Shown: in pieces, positions 1-7,984 of the stretch | How the letters are laid out: each line of letters starts with the position of its first letter | Position numbering within the stretch: the first letter of the stretch is position 1 | Assembly: GCA_030448005.1 (NCBI GenBank) | Contig: JAUJNT010000006.1 | Coordinates: 17,977-81,976 of the forward strand | Reading direction: 5' to 3' | Length of the DNA: 64,000 nt | From: Thermoleophilaceae bacterium | GTDB taxonomy: Bacteria; Actinomycetota; Thermoleophilia; Solirubrobacterales; Thermoleophilaceae | The notes under the pieces: model-generated | Databases searched by the model: none | What the model saw: the letters and a program-made list of their open reading frames with translations, nothing else | Told to the model about the DNA's origin: nothing | Translations under genes and position numbers: made by a program

Positions 1-462
1 GAGGCGGCAGCGGACAGCTCGGAGGACTCCTCCTCGGAGGTCGAAGCGACCGAGAGCCAGACAGGATTCGATATCTCGGAGAGCTCCTCTTCGGAGGTGG
101 AAGCGACCGAGACCCAGAGGGGGCCCGATATCTCGGAGAGCTCCTCTTCGGAGGTGGAAGCCACCGAGAGCCAGACAGGATTCGATATCTCGGAGAGCTC
201 CTCTTCGGAGGTGGAAGCCACTGAGCCCCAGAGGGGGCCCGATATCTCGGAGAGCTCCTATTCGGAGGTCGAAGCCACTGAGACCCAGGCAGGGCCCGAC
301 AGCCCGGAGAGCTCATCTTCGGCCACCGGCAGCTCGGACGCCGAGGAAGAGGCCGAGCATCACCCCGCCGAGGAAGAGGCCGAGGATCACCCGGCCGAGC
401 CGCCAGAGGGGACAACGGGCGAGAAACCGCGCGATCGCCGTAAGAACTGGTGGCGATCGTAA
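1..462 (+). CDS. 3' end of acidic Ser/Glu repeat protein (5' partial)
   Basis: The reading frame is open from base 1, so the start lies upstream of the window; the GTG at 97 is an internal Val codon of a repeat and not a convincing start. The visible 153 residues are five near-identical 19-residue units (core EVEATE-x-Q-x-G-x-DISESSSS), then two copies of an AEEEAE-x-HPAE motif, and a short basic, aromatic end (RDRRKNWWRS). Nothing resembles a catalytic domain. The tail is very acidic and Ser-rich and is probably disordered; the basic Trp-containing end could contact membrane or nucleic acid, but that is speculation. The gene converges on the glycosyltransferase at 476-1312 with 13 nt between the two stops. 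I do not recognise the family. Confidence 0.7.
   Translation, partial: EAAADSSEDSSSEVEATESQTGFDISESSSSEVEATETQRGPDISESSSSEVEATESQTGFDISESSSSEVEATEPQRGPDISESSYSEVEATETQAGPDSPESSSSATGSSDAEEEAEHHPAEEEAEDHPAEPPEGTTGEKPRDRRKNWWRS
37..321 (+). repeat. Five in-frame 57-bp tandem repeats
   Basis: Units begin at 37, 94, 151, 208 and 265, each starting with GAGGT(G/C)GAAGC. The period is exactly 57 bp (19 codons), so changes in copy number would keep the frame. Units alternate between two versions (AGCCAGACAGGATTC and ACCCAGAGGGGGCCC), which suggests duplication of a two-unit block; the last unit is the most diverged. Confidence 0.9.
432..459. terminator. Possible bidirectional terminator hairpin
   Basis: A perfect 8-bp inverted repeat, CGATCGCC (432-439) and GGCGATCG (452-459), has a 12-nt loop and sits between the convergent stops at 462 and 476. 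A short T4 run follows at 473-476. It lies inside the last codons of the upstream gene, so coding constraint may account for part of it. Confidence 0.35.
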
Positions 463-475
463 GGGCGACCGCTTT

Positions 476-1312
476 TCAGCGTAGAAGCTCGCTGTCGATC
501 AGATCCAGGATCTCCGCGTCGTAAGTGGAGTCGAACTTCCGTGCCAAGAGCTTCGGGGAGCGCCGGAGCAACTCGAGGTCACCCGCGCCGAAGATCGCCG
601 GCATCGGATTCCGAGTCCAATCGACGTACCGGAGCTCGTCGTTGACAACCGAATCGCGCAGCGGCGAGTTCATGAGGATCGTGTGGAAGAAGATCTCGTC
701 GGGGACATCGACGTGCTTGAAGAACCGGTAGAAGCCCGGCTGCTCGAAGATGAAGCGCCGTACGTAGTCGACGGCCTCGCGGGACAGCCACCAGTACGAC
801 GAGCCGCCGTAGGGCACGAGCCCCTGCGGGAAGCGCCGCCGGATCGGCAACCTGAGGTGCCATCCCCGGGGCACGCCGACGCGCCGCAGGTGCCAGTGCG
901 TGATGCGATCCATCCCGTCCGGCCAACCACCCGGCAGCCGGTCGTAGGCCATGAAGGACGCTCCGCCGCTCTCGGCCAGCGTACGCTCGATCACCGAGAC
1001 CGGCTTGATCGGGTAATCCTGCCCGGTCAGCAGCGCGACGTAGTCGAACTGCGCCGAGCGCCCGTGCAGCTCATCGAGCCCCTCGATCGTCGCGCGGACG
1101 TGGCCGAAGCCCCCCCAATACAACCTGTGTCGCCGCAGAAACACCACGTTTTCCAGTTCTGCCAGCCCGGCGCGTGCCGTGCGGTAGATCGCGTCGTCGG
1201 AGCGACGATTGATGTGGATCAGAAACAGCGCGCTCGGCGAGTTCAGCCGCCGGACGAGGCGGACGAGTTGCTCCGGTAGTTGGTGCGCGAGGATGAGGTA
1301 GGCGACCCGCAT
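476..1312 (-). CDS. GT14 (Core-2/I-branching type) glycosyltransferase
   Basis: A 278-residue enzyme of the Branch family (GT14), which usually transfers GlcNAc or Xyl in beta linkage. Visible motifs are the N-terminal MRVAYLILAH, LLTGQDYPIKP (94-104), GSSYWWLSREAVDY (170-183), DEIFFHTIL (205-213) and RYVDW (228-232), which are the family hallmarks in the correct order. There is no signal peptide or membrane span, so it is probably cytoplasmic. The start is taken as the ATG at 1312 because the conserved beta-strand begins there; an upstream in-frame start at 1381 would add 23 residues of low-complexity leader. It ends the minus block running down from 3233, 77 nt after the FkbM gene. The exact donor and acceptor cannot be read from sequence. 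Confidence 0.85.
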   Translation of the reverse strand: MRVAYLILAHQLPEQLVRLVRRLNSPSALFLIHINRRSDDAIYRTARAGLAELENVVFLRRHRLYWGGFGHVRATIEGLDELHGRSAQFDYVALLTGQDYPIKPVSVIERTLAESGGASFMAYDRLPGGWPDGMDRITHWHLRRVGVPRGWHLRLPIRRRFPQGLVPYGGSSYWWLSREAVDYVRRFIFEQPGFYRFFKHVDVPDEIFFHTILMNSPLRDSVVNDELRYVDWTRNPMPAIFGAGDLELLRRSPKLLARKFDSTYDAEILDLIDSELLR

Positions 1313-1389
1313 GTCCGAGCCTCGGTGCGCTGGATCGTCGACCGCCTCCGCTGACGCTGGCCGCACGAGAGCAGGTGGCAACCGGTCGG

Positions 1390-2397
1390 TCAGCGCACTG
1401 GGCGCGACGGCCGCGCCAGCACATCGACATGAGGGTCGAGACGTTCGTTGGGCTCCAGGCGGAAGGTGAAGGGATCGAGCGGCCGAGTTCCGTCAGCGTC
1501 GATCAGCGAGAAGGAATAGTCACCGAGCGACAGCAACATCTCTGCCAGTTCCGCGAGCGTCCAACCGGCTGCCCTCGCCGCGCGCTCGTTGAGCTCGAAG
1601 ACGATTGCGGGGGACGCTCGTCGGATGATCTCGCGCGCGCCGCGGAGCACGGCGAGCTCGTGCCCTTCGACATCGATCTTCATGAGGTCGGGCGCTCGTC
1701 GCACCTCGCCGGCGGCGTACAGCGCGTCGAGCGAGCGCAGCTCGACTCGCTGCGTCTCGCCGCCGACCTGGTCGGGGTAAAACGTGGCGATCCCGGAGTG
1801 CCGCTTGTCGTAGGTGATCTCGGTCGAACGGTCACCCTCCCCGAGCGCGACCCTGATCGGCGTCACCTGGGTGTAGTCGTTGAGCGACTTGCACAGCGCC
1901 AGCAGCTCGAACGTCTCCGGCACCGGCTCGAAGGACCACACCCGCCCGGCGGGTCCGACGCACTGCGCCATTACCGCGGTGAAGTAGCCGAGGTTCGCTC
2001 CCACGTCGATCGCCGTCTGCCCCGGTTGCAGGATCGTCCGGATGCAGGCTTCGACGTGCGGGTCCCAACGGCGCTCGCGGAAGCACGTCCAGCCGACGGA
2101 CTGCGCCACGACCAGCCCCTCCTCCGGCCGGATGGCCAGGCGGGCGCCGTTGAGCATCCTCCACGCGAAGGGCTTGTGCGACCACAGCCCGACCTCGTGT
2201 AGGAGGCGCAGAACCTTGCCCTTGCCGGGGTGTTGGGGCACGCTCGCCGCGTAGCGGTGATAGGCCGGCGCCCAGAGCGACGATACCGCCAGACCGGAGC
2301 TCGACGTTGCGTTTTGCCGTCTCGGGGCCAGACCTCGCCCTGACCTGGAGCGGCCGATCGAGGCCTCGCGCGGCGCGTCCTCAGGTGCGCCGATCAT
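1390..2397 (-). CDS. FkbM family SAM-dependent methyltransferase
   Basis: A 335-residue methyltransferase of the FkbM family, which O-methylates sugars and related hydroxyls. SAM-binding motif I is AIDVGANLGYFT (129-140), and the family signature KIDVEGHE is at 240-247, followed by ELN (268-270). The first ~60 residues are low-complexity and may be extra or not translated. The ATG overlaps the stop of the upstream methyltransferase as ATGA (2394-2397), indicating translational coupling. With the neighbouring GT14 and the second methyltransferase it probably caps or decorates a glycan. Confidence 0.88.
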   Translation of the reverse strand: MIGAPEDAPREASIGRSRSGRGLAPRRQNATSSSGLAVSSLWAPAYHRYAASVPQHPGKGKVLRLLHEVGLWSHKPFAWRMLNGARLAIRPEEGLVVAQSVGWTCFRERRWDPHVEACIRTILQPGQTAIDVGANLGYFTAVMAQCVGPAGRVWSFEPVPETFELLALCKSLNDYTQVTPIRVALGEGDRSTEITYDKRHSGIATFYPDQVGGETQRVELRSLDALYAAGEVRRAPDLMKIDVEGHELAVLRGAREIIRRASPAIVFELNERAARAAGWTLAELAEMLLSLGDYSFSLIDADGTRPLDPFTFRLEPNERLDPHVDVLARPSRPVR

Positions 2398-3233
2398 GCG
2401 TCGGGGGACGCGAGAATGGTGATGACGTCGTCATTCGTGCGAACGCCGAAGCGTCCGTCGCTCCAGGAATCGAACTGGCGTGTGACGTCCAGCCCGCACT
2501 CGCGCGCGAGCTGGGCAAACAGGGCGGCGGTCATCGGGCTCCGCCAGCCCGGGAAGCGCTGCAAGCGGCCGGAGTGGTGGATCACCGCGGTGCCGCCAGG
2601 GCGCAGCACGCGCGCAACCTCGGCGACGTACGAGGCCACGTCCAGCGGGGCGATATGGACGAATACGTCGAATGACCAGGCGAAGTCGATCGAGGCGTCC
2701 TCCACATCGGGAAAGGCGGCACCGTCGGTCAGGACGTACTCGACCTTGGCGTCGTCGCCGAGCCGCTTCTTGGTGAGCTCGAGCGCCCGCTCCGTGACGT
2801 CCACGAGCACCAGGCGCTCCGCGCGCGGGCGGAGCACCTCGCTCCAGCGGCCGGCGCCCGGCCCGATCTCGAGGATCGCGCGCGCGTCGCCGATGTTCGA
2901 CAGCAAGACCTCGTCGACGAGGGTCGCCTTCCATTGCTCGGGCTCGTCGGTGTCATTCCATTCGTCGCCTCCCTGCGACCAGTCCCACTCACTCCAGATG
3001 GCGCGGTTCTCGCCGGGCGAGTGGCCCGAGTACGCTCTGTGTGCGGGGCCGAGGATGCCGTGGGCGCCTTCGATCTTCAGCAGCTGAGCCTCGATGCTGT
3101 CCGATGTCTCGTCCAACCGCCGCGCAGCGAGGGTCGTCAAGAACCGCATCGGGGCGAGCGCGGTGTACAGCAGTCCGAACTGCTCGTAGCGCGACCGATA
3201 CTTTCGTGTGCGTTCGGCTATCGCTGCGCGCAT
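2394..3233 (-). CDS. Class I SAM-dependent methyltransferase
   Basis: A 279-residue protein with a Methyltransf_11-type core: motif I EIGPGAG (122-128), an acidic post-motif (LVLVDVTERA, 141-150), an aromatic/acidic stretch around SFDVFVHI (187-194), and LRPGG (210-214). The first ~110 residues form a variable cap. It heads the minus block that continues into FkbM and GT14 and is divergent from the exporter operon at 3419. On the minus strand a weak -10-like GATACT (3241-3246) lies 7 nt before the ATG, so the message may be leaderless. The substrate is unknown; a glycan or lipid-linked sugar is inferred from context. Confidence 0.82.
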   Translation of the reverse strand: MRAAIAERTRKYRSRYEQFGLLYTALAPMRFLTTLAARRLDETSDSIEAQLLKIEGAHGILGPAHRAYSGHSPGENRAIWSEWDWSQGGDEWNDTDEPEQWKATLVDEVLLSNIGDARAILEIGPGAGRWSEVLRPRAERLVLVDVTERALELTKKRLGDDAKVEYVLTDGAAFPDVEDASIDFAWSFDVFVHIAPLDVASYVAEVARVLRPGGTAVIHHSGRLQRFPGWRSPMTAALFAQLARECGLDVTRQFDSWSDGRFGVRTNDDVITILASPDA

Positions 3234-3418
3234 CGCCGGGAGTATCGCAGCGCCCGCAAAGGCGCAGACTCCCTCGATGGTCTAGTGGACAACGCGGGGC
3301 GGGTTCGCCAGACTCATGCGCCGATGGTCGAGGCGGATTTCACGCGCGGGACGGCATGGACGGCTCGTGGCAGCGCCGATTCGTGCTCGAAGGGACTTCC
3401 GAACTGAACACGTCCAAG

Positions 3419-4303
3419 ATGGCAAAGAGAGCCCGGGCCGCGGAGCTACGTCTGGGGCTCGACGCTTCATCTGCGGACGCGGCCGATGTTCGGTCGACGA
3501 CCGTCATCGAGCCGCCGCGCGGATGGGACTTCTTTCCGCTGCGCGAGGTGTGGGCGTATCGGGAGCTCATGTACTTCCTCGCGTGGCGCGACGTGAAGCT
3601 GCGGTACAAGCAGACGGCTCTCGGCGTCGTCTGGGTCGCCTTGCAGCCGATCGCGCTCGCGGCGATGTTCACGATCGTCTTCAGCCGCTTTCTATCGGCG
3701 CCTTCAGCGGGACTGCCGTACCCGGCGTTCGTCCTTGCCGGGCTCGTTCCATGGCAGTTCTTCGCGGCCGCGCTTGGACGCTCGAGCTTGAGCCTCGTCG
3801 CGAACGAGCACCTGCTCACGAAGATCTACTTCCCACGCATCATGATCCCGTTGGCGTCGGTCCTGACGGCGTCGATCGACATGCTCTTCACGCTGGCCGT
3901 GCTGGGCGCCGTGCTCATCTACTACGGGATCGGCCTGCCCACGGTCGCGCTGTTCCTGCCGCTGCTCGTCGCGCTCCTGCTCGGCGCTGCGATGGGGATC
4001 GGATTGCTGCTCTCGGCGCTCAACGTGCGCTATCGCGACATCCAGGCGATCGTTCCCTTCCTGACGCAGATCTGGCTGTTCGCGACGCCGATCGCGTACG
4101 CCGCGACGCTCGTGCCCGCAGACTGGCGCTGGCTCTATGACCTGAACCCGATGGTCGGCATCGTCGACGGGTTTCGCTGGGCGATCACCGGCGGCGCCTT
4201 CCCGTCTTCGCTGTTCAGCTCGGCTGCCGTGATCACGGTCCTCGTCATCGTCTCGATCGTCTACTTCCGGCGCGCGGAGCGCCAGTTCGCGGACGTGGTG
4301 TAG
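3419..4303 (+). CDS. ABC polysaccharide exporter permease (Wzm/TagG type), copy 1
   Basis: A 294-residue integral membrane protein of the ABC2 family that, with its ATPase partner, exports completed lipid-linked polysaccharide across the cytoplasmic membrane. An N-terminal amphipathic stretch with YRELMYFLAWRDVKLRYKQT (47-66) is diagnostic, and about six hydrophobic spans follow; LNPMVGIVDGFRW before the last spans is also family-typical. The ATG at 3419 is chosen because upstream in-frame sequence overlaps the divergent promoter and lacks conservation-like character. It lies 2 nt upstream of the ATPase gene. It heads a ten-gene plus-strand block. A second, independent copy is at 18962-19804. 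Confidence 0.9.
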   Translation: MAKRARAAELRLGLDASSADAADVRSTTVIEPPRGWDFFPLREVWAYRELMYFLAWRDVKLRYKQTALGVVWVALQPIALAAMFTIVFSRFLSAPSAGLPYPAFVLAGLVPWQFFAAALGRSSLSLVANEHLLTKIYFPRIMIPLASVLTASIDMLFTLAVLGAVLIYYGIGLPTVALFLPLLVALLLGAAMGIGLLLSALNVRYRDIQAIVPFLTQIWLFATPIAYAATLVPADWRWLYDLNPMVGIVDGFRWAITGGAFPSSLFSSAAVITVLVIVSIVYFRRAERQFADVV

Positions 4304-4305
4304 GC

Positions 4306-5547
4306 ATGGCGACCACCGTCGTGAGCGCGTCCGGCCTCGGAAAGCACTATCAGCTCGGCGAACGCCGGCACCGCCCTTTGACCAAGAGGTCCGTCGCGCG
4401 CGTGCTTGGACGCTCCTCCCACGAGCCGCCCGGATCCTCCTTCTGGGCGCTTCGCGACGTGTCGTTCGAGGTGCAGGAGGGCGAGGTCGTCGGCATCATC
4501 GGCCGCAACGGGGCCGGCAAGTCGACGCTGCTGAAGGTGCTGTCGCGGATCACCCACCCGACTGAAGGACGCGCCGAGATCCGTGGCCGCGTCGGTAGCC
4601 TGCTGGAGGTCGGGACCGGGTTCCATCCGGAGCTGACCGGCCGCGAGAACATCGCCCTGAACGGCGCGATCCTCGGCATGCGAAGTAGTGAGCTGCAGCG
4701 CAAGTTCGACGAAATCGTCGAGTTCGCCGAGATCGGCCCGTTCATCGACACGCCCGTGAAGCGCTACTCGAGCGGCATGTACGTGCGGCTGGCATTCGCG
4801 GTGGCCGCCCACCTCGAGCCCGAGGTCCTGCTCGTCGACGAGGTGCTGTCGGTCGGCGACATCGCGTTTCAGCGAAAGTGCCTGGGCAAGATCGAAGAGG
4901 TGGCCCATCAGCAGCGGACGGTGCTGTTCGTCAGCCACCAGATCGACTCGATCCAGCAACTGTGCCAGCGCGTTCTTCTGCTCAGGTCAGGTCAGACCCA
5001 GGCGTTCGGGCCTACGCAGGACGTGATCGCCGCGTACCTGAGCGACGTCGCGACGTCGGCCGACGGCGACTTCGATCTGTGGGATCACCCCACCCGCGCC
5101 GTCCATCACACGCCGGTGATCCGCCGACTCAGGCTTCAGACCGACGACGGGTCCATGACGACGAGGTATGCACCGTACGATGCGATGGTCGCCGAAATCC
5201 TCGTCGAGCCGCCCCACACGCTGCGGGAGCCGATCATCGGGATCGGCATCGCGGATCATTTTGGGCGCCGTATCTTCACCGTCGCATCGTTCTTCGAACC
5301 GGAGGGCCTTGAACCGATCAAGGGCCTCTCCCGGATCCGCTGCCGGATCCCGGAGCTTCGCCTCGGCAGCGGGCGCTATCTGGTGAGCGTCAGCGTGCAG
5401 GATAGATACCACGGCGAGCTCGACGGCCTGGAGAACGTCGCCGAGTTCGAGGTGATCTGGCAGAACAGCTACGGCACGGGCGAGCCCTATCGCCCGGTGT
5501 TCGGCCCCATCCTGAGCAGGTCTCGGTGGGAGCGGCTGGACCCATGA
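4306..5547 (+). CDS. ABC polysaccharide exporter ATPase with Wzt C-terminal domain, copy 1
   Basis: A 413-residue ATP-binding subunit. Walker A GRNGAGKST is at 66-74, the family block VGTGFHPELTGREN at 102-115, the signature YSSGM at 154-158, Walker B VLLVDE at 174-179, and the switch His at 211. Residues ~245-413 form a beta-rich Wzt_C-type extension, which in O9a-like systems recognises the capped polysaccharide end before export. This fits the methyltransferases encoded divergently (2394-3233 and 1390-2397), since methylation is a common export cap; that link is inference. Its stop overlaps the next gene's start as ATGA (5544-5547). Confidence 0.92.
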   Translation: MATTVVSASGLGKHYQLGERRHRPLTKRSVARVLGRSSHEPPGSSFWALRDVSFEVQEGEVVGIIGRNGAGKSTLLKVLSRITHPTEGRAEIRGRVGSLLEVGTGFHPELTGRENIALNGAILGMRSSELQRKFDEIVEFAEIGPFIDTPVKRYSSGMYVRLAFAVAAHLEPEVLLVDEVLSVGDIAFQRKCLGKIEEVAHQQRTVLFVSHQIDSIQQLCQRVLLLRSGQTQAFGPTQDVIAAYLSDVATSADGDFDLWDHPTRAVHHTPVIRRLRLQTDDGSMTTRYAPYDAMVAEILVEPPHTLREPIIGIGIADHFGRRIFTVASFFEPEGLEPIKGLSRIRCRIPELRLGSGRYLVSVSVQDRYHGELDGLENVAEFEVIWQNSYGTGEPYRPVFGPILSRSRWERLDP

Positions 5548-6758
5548 GCCGGCGCGGGCAGCTGCAGGCCCGTGTGCGTACGAAGATGGCGCGCGCGGAG
5601 ACGCGCCTGAGGCAGGGGTGGGCGCGCAAGCGGATGCGCCGCACCTCCGCCCCCCGCGTGCTGGTCGTCGATGTCGTGATACCCGCCCACGATCGCGGCG
5701 CCGGCCACCTGAGGCTCACATGGATCCTGCGCCTCCTGCGATCGCTGGGCTGCCACGTCACGCTGTTCACCACGCAGCAGCGCGTTCGGCGCGATCCGTA
5801 CACGAAGCAGCTTGAGCGGCTCGGGATCGAGGTCGAGCTGAGCGCCGCGTCGTTCGCCGCCTTCGCGGTCACGCGTGGCGGGGTGTACGACCTCGTCCTC
5901 CTGAGCGGCGCGGACGCGGCGGCTTCGCTGATCGACGAGTCGCGCCGCGCCTTCCCCGAGGCCAGCATCCTCTACGACAGCATCGATCTGCATTTCCTGC
6001 GCCAGGGACGCAAGGCCGCCGTCGTGGGCGGCCCGAGCGAGCGCGATTACTGGTACGCGAAAGAGCTCGAGTGCATCAAAGGCAGCGACCTCACCGCAAC
6101 CGTCACCGAGACGGAGGCAGAGGTCGTGCGATCGCTCGTCCCCACGGCACGCACGGTCGTCCTCCCGGTCGTCTACGAGCCGGACCCGGCGCCGCGGCTG
6201 CCCTACGACGCCACGAGCGACCTGCTGTTCATCGGCGGCTTCCTGCACGACCCGAACGTCGATGCCGTGCAGTACTTCGTGCGCGAGGTGCTTCCCCTGG
6301 TCAACGACGAGGTCGACGCTCGCCTGTGGGTGATCGGCCAGGATCCCCCGGAGGAGATCCGCGCGCTGGAGTCCGCGTCCGTTGTGGTGACCGGCCACGT
6401 GCCCGATGTCGAGCACCATCTCCGGCGAGCGCGCGTCTTCGTGTCACCGGTCCGCTACGGCGCCGGGATGAAGGGCAAGAACGTACAAGCGATGGTCCAC
6501 GGTCTTCCGCTCGTCACAACGCCGATCGGCGCCGAGGGCATGGACCTTGCGGACGGCCAGCACGCCCTGATCCGCGATGGAGCCGAGGCCTTCGCTGCCG
6601 GCGTCGTCGCGTTGTACCGCGACCCGGCGCTCTGGGCGCGGCTCGCGACGAGCTCCCAAGAGGTCGCGCGAACGCGCTGGAGCCCCGCGGCGATGCGCGC
6701 GAGACTCGACGACCTGCTGGACGCGACGGCGCGGTCCCGAGGCGCGCGCCGGCCGTGA
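5544..6758 (+). CDS. GT4-family glycosyltransferase
   Basis: A 404-residue GT-B enzyme. The N-terminal half begins after ~35 basic residues with VLVVDVVIPAHDRGAGHLR. The C-terminal half carries the Glyco_trans_1_4 type donor site: LLFIGGFLHDPNVDAV, then RARVFVSPVRYGAGMKGKN, followed by VHGLPLVTTPIGAEGM. The start is the ATG at 5544 overlapping the exporter stop; a GTG at 5526 is possible but would enlarge the overlap. The basic N-terminus may aid membrane association. The donor sugar is unknown. Its stop overlaps the next start as GTGA (6755-6758). Confidence 0.87.
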   Translation: MSRRGQLQARVRTKMARAETRLRQGWARKRMRRTSAPRVLVVDVVIPAHDRGAGHLRLTWILRLLRSLGCHVTLFTTQQRVRRDPYTKQLERLGIEVELSAASFAAFAVTRGGVYDLVLLSGADAAASLIDESRRAFPEASILYDSIDLHFLRQGRKAAVVGGPSERDYWYAKELECIKGSDLTATVTETEAEVVRSLVPTARTVVLPVVYEPDPAPRLPYDATSDLLFIGGFLHDPNVDAVQYFVREVLPLVNDEVDARLWVIGQDPPEEIRALESASVVVTGHVPDVEHHLRRARVFVSPVRYGAGMKGKNVQAMVHGLPLVTTPIGAEGMDLADGQHALIRDGAEAFAAGVVALYRDPALWARLATSSQEVARTRWSPAAMRARLDDLLDATARSRGARRP

Positions 6759-7984
6759 CCTCGCTCGGCTCAAACCCACCCCCGCCCGTCGAGTTCGCGC
6801 TCGTATCCGAGGTCGTGCCGCCGTCGTGGTCCGGGCAGGCGGTCCTGATCCGGCGTCTGCTCACCGGTCTGGACTCGCGCGCGTACTGCCTGGTGACCTC
6901 CGATCAGGGCATCTACGGCGGCGATCACACCCAAGGGCTCGACACGACGTGCTACCGGCTGCCCGCGGCGCGGACCCGCTACCTGCACCGCAACAAGTGG
7001 CTGTTCACTGCATCCGCGCTCGCCGGCGCGGCGACCGGCATCGCTCGCCGCGCCGTCCACATCGCGCGCGTGGCGCGGCGCGAGCAGTGTCGCGCAATCG
7101 TGGCGTTCACCGGCGACTTCCACGATCTTCCCGCCGCCTACCTCGCGAGCCGACTGCTGGGCCTGCCGCTGTACGTCTACATGTGCGACTACTACTCCCA
7201 CCGCGAGCTCTACGAGCTGGCACGGCGAAGGCTCTCACCACACCTTGAGCGGATCGTGGTTGGGGGGGCGACCCGCGTGATCTGCGGTACCGACACGCTG
7301 GCCGATGCCCTGGCGGACCGATATGGCATCGCGCCGGCCGTGATCCACCACCCAGCGGACCTCTCGCTATACGCCCTGGCTGACGGTCCGCACCGCGTCC
7401 CGTCCCGTCACGCGCGGATCGTCTACACGGGGACGATCTACGAGGCCCAGCTGGACTCGGTCCAGAACCTTCTCGCGGCGCTCGACCAGCTCACCGCTCG
7501 ATCGGCCGCGCTGCACGTATACGGCGGTCAGTCGGAGGACGAGCTACGAACCCGCGGCCTGGAGGGACAGCTGGTCGTGCATCCGCACGCCTCCGCGCAG
7601 GAGATCGCCGCGGTCCAAGAGGGCGCCGACATCCTGTTCCTCCCACTCGCGTTCCGATCGCAGTACCCGGAGGTCATTCGCACGTCGGCCCCGATGAAGT
7701 TCGGTGAGTACCTCGCCGCCGGGGGCCCGATCCTCGTTCATGCTCCCGCCGATGCCTTCGTGTCCGAGTACTGCCGCCGCCACGCCTGCGCTGTCGTGGT
7801 CGACGATCCGGACCCGCGATGCCTGGTGGGGGCGATCGAGGCGCTCTGCGACGACGCGGCGTTGCGTGCACGACTGATCCGCAACGCCCAGGAGCGCGCG
7901 GTGAGCGACTTCAGTATCGACGTGGCCCGTACGAGATTCGGCGAGCTGCTGAACCTGGAAACGGTGCGCCCGTGCGTGGCGTGA
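6755..7984 (+). CDS. GT4-like glycosyltransferase, paralogue of the next gene's C-half
   Basis: A 409-residue GT-B protein that starts at GTG 6755 and overlaps the previous stop by 4 nt. Its N-terminal FALVSEVVPPSWSGQAVLI and C-terminal GADILFLPLAFRSQYPEVI / TSAPMKFGEYLAAGGPILV closely match the second half of the gene at 7981-10377 (FMSEYLPPAHTWSGQA; TSAPAKMAEYLAAGRPILV). The two are clearly duplicates. KFGEYLAAG followed by VVVDDPDP is typical of the GT4 nucleotide-sugar domain. It has no membrane span. The sugar specificity is unknown. Its stop overlaps the next GTG (7981-7984). Confidence 0.85.
   Translation: MTSLGSNPPPPVEFALVSEVVPPSWSGQAVLIRRLLTGLDSRAYCLVTSDQGIYGGDHTQGLDTTCYRLPAARTRYLHRNKWLFTASALAGAATGIARRAVHIARVARREQCRAIVAFTGDFHDLPAAYLASRLLGLPLYVYMCDYYSHRELYELARRRLSPHLERIVVGGATRVICGTDTLADALADRYGIAPAVIHHPADLSLYALADGPHRVPSRHARIVYTGTIYEAQLDSVQNLLAALDQLTARSAALHVYGGQSEDELRTRGLEGQLVVHPHASAQEIAAVQEGADILFLPLAFRSQYPEVIRTSAPMKFGEYLAAGGPILVHAPADAFVSEYCRRHACAVVVDDPDPRCLVGAIEALCDDAALRARLIRNAQERAVSDFSIDVARTRFGELLNLETVRPCVA

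Noticed and set aside
37-321. CRISPR array at the left edge
   Set aside because: The 57-bp units are contiguous, in frame and coding; there are no spacers or cas genes.
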